In this document: piece after piece, positions 8,075-17,141 of the stretch
How the letters are laid out: each line of letters begins with the position of its first letter
How positions within the stretch are numbered: the stretch's first letter is position 1
DNA from: Opitutales bacterium
Lineage (GTDB): Bacteria > Verrucomicrobiota > Verrucomicrobiia > Opitutales > JABSRG01
DNA: 49,211 bases
Direction: 5' to 3'
Assembly (NCBI GenBank): GCA_013215165.1
Contig: JABSRG010000003.1
Location: 81,794 to 131,004, forward strand
Translations under genes and position numbers: made by a program
Notes under the pieces: generated by a model
Told to the model about the DNA's origin: nothing
Seen by the model: the letters and a program-made list of their open reading frames with translations, nothing else
Database searches by the model: none

Positions 8075-8147
8075 CCAATTTCCAAATATGGGTGGGGTTG
8101 GTTCGCAGCAATCGGCCATTCGACGATGCGGCCCCACCTTTATTGGT
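8074..8147. terminator. Nested inverted repeat after the DMT transporter gene
   Basis: ACCAAT (8074-8079) pairs with ATTGGT (8142-8147), and inside it GGTGGGG (8091-8097) pairs with CCCCACC (8132-8138). A further small stem (CGCA/TGCG) closes the centre. The structure starts at the stop codon of the transporter gene and is followed by a short TTTA, not a full T-run. A transcription terminator is the simplest reading. Confidence 0.35.
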
Positions 8148-8218
8148 CTGATTACGCTGAGTGACTTGAGGAATCCATCCAGACTCGATAGCTCAAAAGT
8201 AGAAATCGAAATTGACTC

Positions 8219-8248
8219 TGACGTATAAAAAAATGAAAGTATACGTCA
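8219..8248. promoter_or_regulatory. Operator-like inverted repeat at the start of the second toxin-antitoxin module
   Basis: TGACGTAT (8219-8226) and ATACGTCA (8241-8248) form a perfect 8-bp inverted repeat with a 14-base A-rich spacer; the half-sites are 22 bp apart, about two helical turns. The right arm ends on the first base of the antitoxin ATG. A dimer or tetramer of a ribbon-helix-helix antitoxin could bind here to autoregulate. Confidence 0.5.
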
Positions 8249-8490
8249 TGCAAACCAAGCTTACTCTCAGAGTAGACGATGCTATTATCCGGAAGGCTAA
8301 GAAGATTGCATCGAAGCGCGGTACGTCAGTATCGCGAATATTTAGTGAGCACATCTCGGAAATATATGATGGGCAAAACCTTGAAGATCTTGGAGAGACA
8401 ACGCGCTCAATGATCGGAGTCTTGCGAGGCGCAGATATCATGAGCGATAGAGATGAGTATCGTGAGCACCTGAAAGCCAAATATCTATGA
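8248..8490 (+). CDS. Ribbon-helix-helix-type antitoxin (DUF6364-like)
   Basis: The 80-residue protein begins 'QTKLTLRVDDAIIRKAKKIASKRGTSVSRIF': one beta-strand of alternating residues followed by a helix pair, the form of MetJ/Arc/CopG-like and DUF6364 antitoxins. The C-terminal part 'MIGVLRGADIMSDRDEYREHLKAKYL' looks like the toxin-binding tail seen next to PIN toxins. The ATG at 8248 is preferred over an in-frame TTG at 8212 because the family starts right before the strand. The final bases overlap the toxin start (ATGA). It should neutralise the PIN-domain RNase encoded next. Confidence 0.83.
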   Translation: MQTKLTLRVDDAIIRKAKKIASKRGTSVSRIFSEHISEIYDGQNLEDLGETTRSMIGVLRGADIMSDRDEYREHLKAKYL

Positions 8491-8909
8491 AAGTCGTTAT
8501 CGACACGAACGTGATTCTAGATGTCTGGCTGGCTAGGGATCCGTTCTTTATTGATTCTGCCCGCGTGCTGTCTGCTGCGGAGATCAAAACCATCTCCGGA
8601 GTGATTTGTCCCACCACAGTCACCACGCTACATTATATTGTAAAAAAGTATCGAGGAGAGGCCAAGGCGCGCGAGCTTCTGGAGAGCATACTAAAGATTT
8701 GCTCGGTCGGTGTGTTTCGAAATATGGAAGTTATGGGTGCTCTGAACAGCGAAATCACTGATTTCGAGGATGCAGTCGTCGAGTCAGTTGCGTTGAAGAC
8801 TGGGGCAAATTTTATTGTAACTCGAAATCTCGCAGATTTTAAGAAATCACGTGTGCCAGTTGTCGAACCATCTAGACTTGGGGGAACAGATTCAGCTCGT
8901 TTGGAGTGA
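8487..8909 (+). CDS. PIN-domain toxin (VapC-like ribonuclease)
   Basis: The 140-residue protein starts 'KVVIDTNVILDVWLARDPF', the PIN_3-type opening with the first metal-binding Asp. Further conserved acidic residues are in 'ITDFEDAVVESVALKTGANFIVTRNLADF', where E/D residues and the T-R-N-x-x-DF element complete the active site. PIN toxins cut tRNA or rRNA using Mg2+. The ATG overlaps the antitoxin stop by 4 bases. The conserved acidic residues and length look intact, so the toxin is probably active. Confidence 0.88.
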   Translation: MKVVIDTNVILDVWLARDPFFIDSARVLSAAEIKTISGVICPTTVTTLHYIVKKYRGEAKARELLESILKICSVGVFRNMEVMGALNSEITDFEDAVVESVALKTGANFIVTRNLADFKKSRVPVVEPSRLGGTDSARLE

Positions 8910-8925
8910 AGTAACAAAGAATTTA

Positions 8926-9321
8926 ATGAATCAGAACCTGAATAGCTTGCCTGCCGACTTGTCGATTCCTGAAGACGATGGCGCCTGCGCTCATCTTGAG
9001 CATGCAACACTGCCTTCTGTGGAGCTATGCGCAAATTTGGCAACTGGGAGCGTCCGTGTATGGCCTCAGCACACAGTCAACGGAATATCAGAGAGAGGTC
9101 GTCTCCAGATTGCACTTACCCTATACGCTTCTGAGTGATCCGGCCCTATGTTTCATCCATGCTTTCTCTCTTCCGACTTTCGAAGCTAGCGGCCAGACTC
9201 TGGCAAAGCGCGTGACCTTGGTATGCCGAGATCGAAAAATTGAGAAAGTGTTCTATCCCGTCTTTCCCCGGATAAAAACGCAGACCAAGTGATTGAGTAT
9301 CTGGCGATGGAGAGTGAATAA
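8926..9321 (+). pseudogene. Degenerate peroxiredoxin (AhpC/TSA family), active site deleted
   Basis: The first part reads 'NSLPADLSIPEDDGACAHLEHATLPSVEL', the typical N-terminus of a bacterioferritin-comigratory-like peroxiredoxin. The reading frame then shifts near 9015-9030 straight to 'QLGASVYGLSTQSTEYQREVV', a later part of the same fold. The 50-60 residues in between, holding the catalytic Cys, are missing. A second frameshift at about 9269, in a run of four C, changes frame again; the last frame reads 'PDKNADQVIEYLAMESE' before the stop at 9319. Three frames together give one homologous protein, so this is a relic of a peroxide-reducing enzyme, not a working gene. Confidence 0.85.
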
Positions 9322-9401
9322 ACTGTTGCCAATAGGCGCGCGTTGGATGCTTTTTTGAAGACTGTAACTCCGAGCAGAAAGGAGACAAAAAGATACATTA
9401 A

Positions 9402-9674
9402 ATGAAGGCACCAAATCTAGACTCAGAGGAGAAAGAGCTCCTAGAAGAATTGGAGCGTGAGGAATGGGTTTCTAGCGTATCATCTCCAACGGATCTCGCA
9501 TTGTTTAAACAAGCTGCGCGAAATACTCTCAGAAAAGACAAACGCGTTAATATCCGTATCAGCGAGCGGGATCTCAGGTCTATACAAAAAATAGCGCTCA
9601 AAGAAGGTATCCCTTACCAAACACTCATTTCCAGCGTTTTGCATAAGTTTGTGAACAAAAAGATAGAGGTGTGA
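9402..9674 (+). CDS. CopG/BrnA-like antitoxin, apparently orphan
   Basis: The 90-residue protein has an acidic N-terminal helix ('SEEKELLEELEREEW') and a C-terminal ribbon-helix-helix, 'DKRVNIRISERDLRSIQKIALKEGIPYQTLIS'. This order (toxin-binding part first, DNA-binding part last) is that of the CopG-type antitoxins paired with BrnT/RelE-like toxins. In that family the toxin gene usually lies directly upstream; here that place is taken by the peroxiredoxin pseudogene and 80 bases of non-coding DNA. An AAAGGAG at 9378-9384 is 17 bases from the ATG, too far to be ideal. It may be a solitary antitoxin left after toxin loss. Confidence 0.75.
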   Translation: MKAPNLDSEEKELLEELEREEWVSSVSSPTDLALFKQAARNTLRKDKRVNIRISERDLRSIQKIALKEGIPYQTLISSVLHKFVNKKIEV

Positions 9675-9692
9675 TTACCTCATGAACCGTTC

Positions 9693-10556
9693 CTAATCGA
9701 ACACCACCGTTTTGTTATCGTAGACGAGGATGCGTTGCTCGAGGTGCCAGGTGGCGGCTTGGGCGAAGGCAGATTTTTCGAGGTCTTTACCTTTGCGGAT
9801 GAGATCGCGAACGCCTTGCCGGTGGGAGACGCGTGCGATTTCTTGTTGGATGATAGGGCCCTCATCGAGATCGGCGGTAGCGTAATGGGCAGTAGCTCCA
9901 ATCAGTTTAACGCCGCGTTGATAGGCCTGGTGGTAGGGCTTGCCGCCAGCGAAGGCGGGGAGGAAAGAGTGATGAATGTTGATGACGGGGCAGCCGCAGT
10001 TGCTGATCATGTCTGCTGAGAGGATCTGCATGTAGCGGGCAAGGAGAACGAGTTGGACGTCATGTTGGCGCAGGATCTCGATCTGATGAGCTTCGGCTTC
10101 AGCCTTCTGTCCTGCCGAAACAGGTATGTGGTGAAAGGGCAGCCCGTAGTGCTCTGCTGCTCCTCGGAGATCTTCATGATTCGAGACGACACACGCGAGA
10201 TCGCCTCGAATCTCACCTGCCTGGAACCGGAGGATAATATCGTGGAAGCAGTGTGCGATCTTCGAGACGAAGATGGCGACTTTGGGCCGATCGGACGAGA
10301 GGGCGACCGAGCAGGTCATACCGGAGGCGCGGGCCAGGGCCTCAAACGAGGCGGCTTTCTCGCTGAGATTGGTTCCTTCGGGGTGTGTCCACTCCAGCCT
10401 TTGGAAAAAGATGTTGGCCTCGCGGTCGTGATGTTGATCGGCGTGGCGTATGTTGCCCTCGTTCTGAAAAATCCACTGTGCCAGCTGGGCAGCGATGCCC
10501 GGCTTGTCGGGGCCGTGGAGGAGGGCGATGAGGGTGGTTGGCTCTATTTTCGCCAT
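9693..10556 (-). CDS. purU: Formyltetrahydrofolate deformylase
   Basis: The 287-residue protein starts from the ATG at 10554-10556; a TTG two codons upstream touches the carB stop. The N-terminal ACT domain ('LIALLHGPDKPGIAAQLAQWIF') and C-terminal formyl-transferase fold are both present. Catalytic elements include 'VINIHHSFLPAFAGGKPYHQAY' (the Asn-His of the hydrolase site) and 'GATAHYATADLDEGPIIQQE' (the catalytic Asp). It hydrolyses 10-formyl-THF to formate and THF, balancing one-carbon units and feeding PurT-type purine synthesis. Its position directly after carB suggests co-transcription of pyrimidine and one-carbon genes. Confidence 0.95.
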   Translation of the reverse strand: MAKIEPTTLIALLHGPDKPGIAAQLAQWIFQNEGNIRHADQHHDREANIFFQRLEWTHPEGTNLSEKAASFEALARASGMTCSVALSSDRPKVAIFVSKIAHCFHDIILRFQAGEIRGDLACVVSNHEDLRGAAEHYGLPFHHIPVSAGQKAEAEAHQIEILRQHDVQLVLLARYMQILSADMISNCGCPVINIHHSFLPAFAGGKPYHQAYQRGVKLIGATAHYATADLDEGPIIQQEIARVSHRQGVRDLIRKGKDLEKSAFAQAATWHLEQRILVYDNKTVVFD

Positions 10557-10562
10557 CGTCAA

Positions 10563-13500
10563 TTAGGCGTTGAGGAGCTGGGCGTAATCCTGGACGGGGC
10601 GGACCACGATATCGTTTTGCTTCACGGCTCGGATCGCATCCACTGCCGCGCGGGCTCCTGAAATTGTGGTGAAAATGGAGATATTGCGCTTTACCGCCTC
10701 GGTGCGGATCAAGTTCTCATCTTTGCGGGGTATAGTGCCACTGGGTGTGTTAATGATGAGCGAGATTTTTTCGTTCTTGATCATATCGATCACATTGGGC
10801 CGTCCCTCAGATAGGCGGAATACGCGGGTGACTTGGACGCCGTTTTCTTCCAAGGCCCGTGCAGTGCCGACGGTGCTGACGATGCCGAAGCCCATGTGGA
10901 AAAGCTGCCGGGCAATATCGATCACTTTCGCTTTGTCCGAATCTTTCACGGATAGAAACACTTCGCCTGAGAGAGGAAGAGCGGGTTTGGCGGCCATTTG
11001 GGCTTTGGCAAAGGCCAGCCCAAGGTCGGCATCGAGTCCCATGACCTCACCCGTCGAACGCATCTCCGGGCTCAGTAAAATCGGAGCTCCTGGGAAACGT
11101 GAGAAGGGGAAGACTGATTCTTTGATTGCGTAGAAAGGCGGGATCACTTCCTCAGTAAATCCGAGTTCTTTAAGCGTCTTGCCGGCCATGATCCGGGCGG
11201 CCATTTTCGCTAGTGGCACACCGATGACCTTTGAGACGAACGGAACCGTCCGTGAGGCCCGAGGATTGACCTCGATGACAAACAGCTCGCCGTCTTTGAT
11301 GGCATATTGAGTGTTCATCAGGCCGACGACCTTGAGCGCTTTTGCGAGAGATTTGGTCGCCTCGGTTACGCGTTCGAGCATGGCCTTGTCCAGGGTATGG
11401 GGGGGCATCACCATAGTGGCGTCACCGGAGTGCACGCCGGCAAATTCGACGTGCTCAAGCATCCCGCCAATGACCACGGTCTCTCCGTCCGAGATGCAGT
11501 CGACGTCGAGTTCGATAGCGTCTTCGAGAAATTTATCGAGCAGGACAGGTTTGCCCGGAGCTACGTCGAACGCCTCGCGCACGACATTCCGCATTTCTGC
11601 CATGTCATAGACGATGAACATCCCACGGCCACCGAGAACGAAGCTGGGGCGGAGTAAGATAGGGAAGCCGAGGTCTCCCGCCATAGCGTAGGCCTGCTCG
11701 GGCGAGAGAGCCGTGCGGTTGTCCGGTTGGCGTAAGCCGATTTCGGTAAGGATATTTTTGAAGCGCTCGCGGTCTTCGGCGAGGTCGATGGAGTCGGGTG
11801 TCGTGCCGATGATGTTGACTCCATGAGCCTGGAGCTCAGTAGCGAGGTTGAGCGGTGTTTGCCCGCCGAACTGCACGATCGCACCCTCACATTGCTCTTG
11901 GTAGTAAATCTCCAAAACATCTTCGAGCGTTAGTGGCTCAAAAAATAAGCGGTCAGAGGTGTCGTAGTCTGTGGATACTGTCTCTGGATTGGAATTGACC
12001 ATGATTGTTTCGAACTGGTCTTCCTGAAGCGCAAACGATGCATGGACGCAGCAATAGTCGAACTCGATGCCTTGGCCGATCCGGTTGGGTCCGCCGCCCA
12101 AGATCATGATCTTCTTCTTATCTGTCGGATCGAGTTCGTTCTCACTGCCGTAGGACGAGTAAAAATACGGAGTATAGGCTTCAAATTCGGCCGAGCAGGT
12201 ATCGACGAGGCGGTATTGTGTCAGCACACCCAAGTTCTCCCGCACTTTGCGCACAGCGAGGCGATTGGATCCCACCAGATTTGCGATCTGCGTATCGGTA
12301 AAGCCGTACTCCTTTGCCCGGCGCATGATGTCTTCGGTCAGCAAGTCGAGACGGCTGTCTTTTAGCGACTTCTCCATGTGGACGATCTGTTGGAGCTGAT
12401 GGAGGAACCATGGATCAATGCCGGATATCTCATGGATGTCTTGGATCGACATGCCTTGAAGGAGGGCCCAGCGCAGAAAAAACACGCGCTCAGCAGATGG
12501 GCGAGACAAGCCCTGGCGTAGATCTGCTCCCTCGGGGAGGTCAAAGCCTCCTTTTTCGCCGCCACCGCCAAACCCGAGCGCGCCGATCTCGAGCGACCGC
12601 AGGGCCTTTTGGAACGATTCTTTAAAGGTCCGGCCGATGGCCATCGCCTCGCCCACAGACTTCATCGAAGAGGTCAGCGTCGAGTCGGCGTCGGGGAATT
12701 TTTCAAATGTGAAACGCGGAATTTTGGTGACGACGTAGTCGATGGTCGGTTCGAATGAGGCCGGCGTCTCCCGGGTGATGTCATTGCGTAGTTCATCGAG
12801 TGTGTAGCCGACAGCCAGCTTTGCCGCGATCTTGGCGATGGGAAAGCCCGTTGCTTTTGATGCGAGAGCAGAAGAGCGTGAAACGCGTGGATTCATCTCG
12901 ATGACGACCATGCGGCCATTCTGCGGGTTGACCGAAAACTGGATATTGGAACCCCCTGTTTCAACGCCGACTTCGCGAATACACGCGAACGAGGCATCGC
13001 GCATGAGCTGATACTCTTTGTCAGTCAAGGTCATGGCTGGAGCTACGGTGATGGAGTCACCCGTGTGCACGCCCATGGGGTCGAAATTCTCTATGGAGCA
13101 GATGACGACGCACTGATCTTTGCAGTCACGCATGACTTCCATCTCGTATTCCTTCCAGCCGATGAGGCACTCTTCAACGAGCACCTGGGTAGTGGGCGAG
13201 ACGTCCAAGCCGTTTTGGATCATCTTCTCGTATTCCTCGCGATTGTAGGCAATGCCGCCTCCAGAGCCACCGAGTGTAAAAGATGGGCGGATGATAATCG
13301 GAAAGTCGCCGATTTGCTCGATGGCCTGATTGGCCTCCTCCATATTGTGGACAATCAGCGATTTTGCGCAGTCGAGGCCGATCTTATACATGGCCTCTTT
13401 GAAGAGTTCGCGGTCTTCTCCTTTGTTGATGGCCTCTTCCTTCGCACCGATGAGCTCGACGCCGTATTTGTCCAAAATACCTGCACGTGCCAGATCGAGG

Positions 13501-13796
13501 GAGAGGTTCAAGCCGGTTTGCCCGCCGAGTGTGGGGAGCAGGGCATCTGGTTTTTCGCGAGCGATGATCTTTTCGAGGATCTCGACCGTGAGGGGCTCGA
13601 TGTAGGTCACATCGGCAAACTCGGGGTCGGTCATGATCGTAGCGGGATTACTGTTTACCAGAACGACGCGGTAGCCTTCCTCACGCAGTGCTTTACAGGC
13701 CTGAGTGCCGGAATAGTCAAATTCGCAGGCTTGTCCGATAATGATCGGGCCGGAGCCGATGATGAGGATGGTTTGGATGTCTGTCCGTTTTGGCAT
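10563..13796 (-). CDS. carB: Carbamoyl-phosphate synthase large subunit
   Basis: The 1077-residue protein has the full length expected. The two homologous ATP-grasp halves are visible: '[20 protein letters not shown]' opens the first and '[20 protein letters not shown]' the second. The metal-binding patterns '[20 protein letters not shown]' and '[20 protein letters not shown]' are each in place. The final ~140 residues form the MGS-like allosteric domain. It makes carbamoyl phosphate from bicarbonate, ATP and glutamine-derived ammonia for pyrimidine and arginine synthesis. The small subunit carA is not in this window. The start at 13796 gives the standard '[16 protein letters not shown]' N-terminus. 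Confidence 0.98.
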   Translation of the reverse strand: MPKRTDIQTILIIGSGPIIIGQACEFDYSGTQACKALREEGYRVVLVNSNPATIMTDPEFADVTYIEPLTVEILEKIIAREKPDALLPTLGGQTGLNLSLDLARAGILDKYGVELIGAKEEAINKGEDRELFKEAMYKIGLDCAKSLIVHNMEEANQAIEQIGDFPIIIRPSFTLGGSGGGIAYNREEYEKMIQNGLDVSPTTQVLVEECLIGWKEYEMEVMRDCKDQCVVICSIENFDPMGVHTGDSITVAPAMTLTDKEYQLMRDASFACIREVGVETGGSNIQFSVNPQNGRMVVIEMNPRVSRSSALASKATGFPIAKIAAKLAVGYTLDELRNDITRETPASFEPTIDYVVTKIPRFTFEKFPDADSTLTSSMKSVGEAMAIGRTFKESFQKALRSLEIGALGFGGGGEKGGFDLPEGADLRQGLSRPSAERVFFLRWALLQGMSIQDIHEISGIDPWFLHQLQQIVHMEKSLKDSRLDLLTEDIMRRAKEYGFTDTQIANLVGSNRLAVRKVRENLGVLTQYRLVDTCSAEFEAYTPYFYSSYGSENELDPTDKKKIMILGGGPNRIGQGIEFDYCCVHASFALQEDQFETIMVNSNPETVSTDYDTSDRLFFEPLTLEDVLEIYYQEQCEGAIVQFGGQTPLNLATELQAHGVNIIGTTPDSIDLAEDRERFKNILTEIGLRQPDNRTALSPEQAYAMAGDLGFPILLRPSFVLGGRGMFIVYDMAEMRNVVREAFDVAPGKPVLLDKFLEDAIELDVDCISDGETVVIGGMLEHVEFAGVHSGDATMVMPPHTLDKAMLERVTEATKSLAKALKVVGLMNTQYAIKDGELFVIEVNPRASRTVPFVSKVIGVPLAKMAARIMAGKTLKELGFTEEVIPPFYAIKESVFPFSRFPGAPILLSPEMRSTGEVMGLDADLGLAFAKAQMAAKPALPLSGEVFLSVKDSDKAKVIDIARQLFHMGFGIVSTVGTARALEENGVQVTRVFRLSEGRPNVIDMIKNEKISLIINTPSGTIPRKDENLIRTEAVKRNISIFTTISGARAAVDAIRAVKQNDIVVRPVQDYAQLLNA

Positions 13797-14003
13797 GGGC
13801 GCGTTCGAGTTAGTCGCAAATCGGCGAGAAATAACAGCCGAGCAGCCATCAGGCGCAAGGGAAATTGCAGTGAAACCACGACGGGGAGGTAGGATATGGC
13901 TGTTGTTTGGGGATTATCCGCGTATGCACACAAACTTTAGCGAATGCATATGGTTTCTGTGAGAGTTTTTATATGAATGCTGTGCGGATAAAAAAAATCG
14001 CGT
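13797..14003. other. Intergenic region between rnc and carB
   Basis: These 207 bases hold the carB promoter region (minus strand). I saw no ORF with coding character, no strong hairpin and no clear pyrimidine-responsive attenuator. Confidence 0.4.
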
Positions 14004-14777
14004 TCATGCGCCTTCATTTGCGGATGCCTCAAATGGATTTTCCCCAGCATCGATGCGATCGCAGGCCTCGCGTGCGGCGCAGTGTTCTGCTTTTTTACGA
14101 GAGTTCCCTTTACCCGTTCCCATGAGGGTATCGGCGATGCTGAGTTCGACGGTAAATTCGCGCTCGTGCTCGGGGCCGTCGATGTGGGTGATGGTATAAG
14201 CGATATGCTCTAAGTTACCATGTTGTTGGACCCATTCTTGGATGCGGCCCTTGGCGTTGTGATCCTTTAGAGCTTCTTCTAGCCGCCAATTGAGGTCGCC
14301 GTAGATTTGAGCGATGACTTTTCGGCAAGCGCGGATGCCGCTATCGAGAAAGACACCGCCGATGAGGGCTTCGAGCGCATCTTCCATCCGTGAGGTTTCA
14401 CCGCGTTTAAAATTTTTTATTTCCCCGTGTCCCAGGTATAGACAGCCGTCGAGTTCTATCTCGGCAGCGAGTTCGCTCAAGATCTCGCCCTTGACAAGAG
14501 CTGATCGACGTCGGCTGAGCGGACCCTCTTGGAGATCGGGAAATTGGCGATAGAGCATTTCTGAGAGGACCATGCTCAGAGCAGCATCGCCGAGGAATTC
14601 AAGGCGCTGGTTTTGGAAATATTGATCTTGGACTTGAAGGGCCCAAGAGGGATGAGTCAGACACTGTTTAAGGAGCTCTGTGTCTTTGAAGGTATAGCCG
14701 ATGCGTTCCTGTAGCTTTTCCAGCGCGAGGGGTGTGGGCTCTTGCCCGGGTTGCATCGGTGTGTCGGTTTCGGGCAC
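14004..14777 (-). CDS. rnc: Ribonuclease III
   Basis: The 257-residue protein has an endonuclease domain with the signature 'NQRLEFLGDAALSMV' and the second acidic cluster 'RMEDALEALIGGVFLD', which together supply the metal-binding E/D/D/E set. A double-stranded RNA-binding domain follows ('NAKGRIQEWVQQHG' to 'KGNSRKKAEHCAAREA'). The residue before RLEFLGDA is Gln instead of the usual Glu; the core catalytic E and D are kept. It processes rRNA precursors and structured mRNAs. It starts 3 bases after the parA stop on the same strand, so the two form an operon. Confidence 0.96.
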   Translation of the reverse strand: MPETDTPMQPGQEPTPLALEKLQERIGYTFKDTELLKQCLTHPSWALQVQDQYFQNQRLEFLGDAALSMVLSEMLYRQFPDLQEGPLSRRRSALVKGEILSELAAEIELDGCLYLGHGEIKNFKRGETSRMEDALEALIGGVFLDSGIRACRKVIAQIYGDLNWRLEEALKDHNAKGRIQEWVQQHGNLEHIAYTITHIDGPEHEREFTVELSIADTLMGTGKGNSRKKAEHCAAREACDRIDAGENPFEASANEGA

Positions 14778-14780
14778 GGT

Positions 14781-15560
14781 CTATTTGAGTTTGAAGCGGC
14801 GGATGGCCTCGTTCCCTAGGTTTTTATAAGCGATGGCTCCTGCGCTGTTGGGATCGTAATCGAAGATAGATTGGCCAAAGCTAGGCGCTTCGCTCAAGCG
14901 CACTGAACGAGGGATGATGGCCTTGAAGACTTGTTCTCCAAAATGGCCGCGCACTTCATTGACGACCTGTTGAGAGAGTCGTGTGCGGACGTCAAACATC
15001 GTCATGAGGATGCCGCCAAGCTCCAGGTCTGGATTGACGCCGGCATCTTTTAATTGCTCTACCACGCCGAGGATCTGCCCGAGGCCCTCCATCGCGAGGT
15101 ATTCGCATTGGAGGGCGATGATCAGGTAATTTGCTGTAGCGAGCCCATTCATCGAAATCATTCCCAATGCGGGCGGACAATCGAGGATAACGGCGTCGTA
15201 GGCGCCGCTATTTCTAAGGGGCGCAATGCATTTCCTCAGTTGAATCAAGTAGTCATCGCGCTGACTGAGCTCAATTTCTACCGCAGCCATATCCACTTCC
15301 GATGGGACGATAGATAGGTTTTTGATGCTGGTTTCTTTGACCTTTTCGGTGGCGAAGCCATCGCCGAGTAGGGGAGTGTAGAGGCTCCCGCCACGTTCCT
15401 TTTCAAAGCCGAGGCCCGAGGTGGCATTGGCTTGAGGATCAAGATCGATTAGCAACGTTTTGAGCCCGCGTTTTGCGAAAGCGACGGACATGTTGACGGC
15501 CGTGGTGGTTTTACCGACGCCGCCCTTTTGGTTTGCGATAGTAATTACCGGGGAAGCCAT
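14781..15560 (-). CDS. parA: ParA/Soj family ATPase
   Basis: The 259-residue protein carries the deviant Walker A 'NQKGGVGKTTTAVN' near residue 10, 'LIDLDPQANATSGLG' (A') and Walker B 'VILDCPPALGMIS'. The length and the absence of an N-terminal HTH match the Soj-type chromosomal ParA. Such ATPases bind DNA as ATP dimers and move ParB-parS complexes or other cargo. No parB lies next to it here, which is unusual for a true chromosome-segregation ParA, so a role as a cargo-positioning ParA is also possible. It is divergent from the GTPase operon across a 156-base spacer. Confidence 0.9.
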   Translation of the reverse strand: MASPVITIANQKGGVGKTTTAVNMSVAFAKRGLKTLLIDLDPQANATSGLGFEKERGGSLYTPLLGDGFATEKVKETSIKNLSIVPSEVDMAAVEIELSQRDDYLIQLRKCIAPLRNSGAYDAVILDCPPALGMISMNGLATANYLIIALQCEYLAMEGLGQILGVVEQLKDAGVNPDLELGGILMTMFDVRTRLSQQVVNEVRGHFGEQVFKAIIPRSVRLSEAPSFGQSIFDYDPNSAGAIAYKNLGNEAIRRFKLK

Positions 15561-15716
15561 AAGAGAAAGTTCTAGTTTTCATAACCTGTCGAGTTGAAGG
15601 CAATCTTGCTTTTGGGAATTTGCTAAGGTGCCCTCATTAATGATTCTTAGTCTAGGGCATAACAAAAGCTCTTGAAGCACAGTGCACTTACAGTTCATGT
15701 AGATCTCTAACACGCC

Positions 15717-17141
15717 GTGTCCCCTGTCTATCCCATACCCAAAAACCAAGAAGACCTGCTTACATGGTGCCATAAATCCAGTATTGGATGGACGGATGCC
15801 GAGGCGGTGGAGCGTGGCTTGAGCGAGGGGCAGCAGCTCGAGATAAAACAGGCTTCCGGGCAGGCTGTCGATACACTCAAGCGGGCGCTATTGGTGGTAG
15901 AAGGCGCCAATCTGGCACAGGCCAAACTTTTGAGCTGGGAAGCCTTTCAGAGCCAGCGCGACTCTGGAAAGCTTCCGCCCAATACCTGGGTTTTTGATAG
16001 CCGATCAAAAAGCTGGCAGGGATTCAATCTCGCCGACGCGCCCGAAGCCATCAGTTCGGTGGAAGAGGTGGATTCTGTCTCGATGGTGGATCCCACACCT
16101 CCAACCGAGACGAAAGAAGCGCCTGTGGCTAAGGTCGAAGCGAAACAGCCCGCCGCCGCGCAGCCAGCAACTGACACCCAAAAATTTTCAAAAGATACTG
16201 TTAAATCTACCGATCCAATGCTCCCCGAAATCAATATCTTCAAGGACAACAAGCAGCACTTATTTTACTCCCTAAAGCATCTGCAGGCTCGCATCGATAC
16301 AGGATTCTTCTCATTGGCAGACTGGGGTTGGGATGATGATGTGAATGATTGGGTGCCCTTGTCTCAACTGCTCCCAAAGATAGAGCCATTGTTTGCCGAT
16401 GAGTCGGTTGCTTCAGCCGATCCGGATAGCAGCGCTTTAAAGGCAAAAGTGTCTGAGCTTGAAGAGGAAAATAGAGTCCTCAAAGCCACGGTCGAACGCC
16501 TGAAACAGACTTCTGAAGATACTTCGCGCACCACCTTGGAGAAAGACGAACTGAGGACTGAGGTAGAATCGCTTCAGCGTCAGCTCGATGACAGCCAGCG
16601 CAGGCAGTCTCAGGCTCGTCAGGACTTTGAGGAAGAACTGGAGCGACAGAAATCCGCGCATCAAATTGAAGTGGATGAACTCAACCAACAGCTGTCCTCA
16701 CTGCGCAAGTCTTTCGAAAACCTCGAACAAACGGCCCAGGAGAACGAACGTCAGCTCGAAGAAAAGAGTGATTCACTAAAATCTTCTCAGATGACACGGC
16801 GTCAGCAAGAGACTACGATTAGTGAGTTAGAAGGCGAACTTGAGGACTCTCGTAAACATGGGCGTTCCCTTGAAACTGAGTTAGAGGATGAGCGCAAAAA
16901 CGTGGCCGATAAAGAAGAGCGTATCTCTGGCCAGGACCTGCGCATTGAGGAATTACAAGAGGAGCTCAGGCTCGCTCGCGTGCGTGTTGAAGAGCTTGAG
17001 TCGACGGTCAGCGACCGCACGCTGGACGCTGAAGTGACGGTTGCCAAACTGAGGGAGCATCGCGAGCGCCTGTCCCATTTGGACGAACAGATCGAGGCGG
17101 TGATTAGCCGGATTGATAAGGAGCCTAAAACCGATGGCTGA
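15717..17141 (+). CDS. GYF-like/coiled-coil protein, first gene of the GTPase-GAP1 operon
   Basis: This 474-residue protein starts at a GTG without a clear ribosome site, so the start is uncertain. Two similar segments, 'LLSWEAFQSQRDSGKLPPNTWVF' and later 'LKHLQARIDTGFFSLADWGW', each followed by 'xxWxxxxL', look like divergent GYF_2-type modules, short folds that bind proline-rich partners. A Pro/Ala/Glu-rich linker separates them. Residues from about 240 to 465 are an unbroken heptad-like coiled coil rich in E, K, R, Q and L. There is no signal peptide or TM segment. The last 8 bases overlap the GTPase gene. It is likely a scaffold for the other three products; I know of no characterised homologue. 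Confidence 0.7.
   Translation: MSPVYPIPKNQEDLLTWCHKSSIGWTDAEAVERGLSEGQQLEIKQASGQAVDTLKRALLVVEGANLAQAKLLSWEAFQSQRDSGKLPPNTWVFDSRSKSWQGFNLADAPEAISSVEEVDSVSMVDPTPPTETKEAPVAKVEAKQPAAAQPATDTQKFSKDTVKSTDPMLPEINIFKDNKQHLFYSLKHLQARIDTGFFSLADWGWDDDVNDWVPLSQLLPKIEPLFADESVASADPDSSALKAKVSELEEENRVLKATVERLKQTSEDTSRTTLEKDELRTEVESLQRQLDDSQRRQSQARQDFEEELERQKSAHQIEVDELNQQLSSLRKSFENLEQTAQENERQLEEKSDSLKSSQMTRRQQETTISELEGELEDSRKHGRSLETELEDERKNVADKEERISGQDLRIEELQEELRLARVRVEELESTVSDRTLDAEVTVAKLREHRERLSHLDEQIEAVISRIDKEPKTDG

Noticed and set aside
9322-9401. Possible toxin gene between the peroxiredoxin relic and the CopG-type antitoxin
   Set aside because: Only a 25-codon open stretch exists, with no start codon and no recognisable toxin residues.
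11307-11657. Long plus-strand ORFs inside carB (and similar ones in purU, rnc, mrp and tonB genes)
   Set aside because: They are antisense shadows of strongly conserved genes with no independent motifs.
14004-14777. RNase III with Gln before RLEFLGDA as an inactive enzyme
   Set aside because: The core metal-binding Glu and Asp residues are kept; the changed residue is not one of the four main ligands.
15561-15716. Promoter or parS-like site between parA and the GTPase operon
   Set aside because: I saw no parS-like 16-bp palindrome and no convincing -35/-10 pair.
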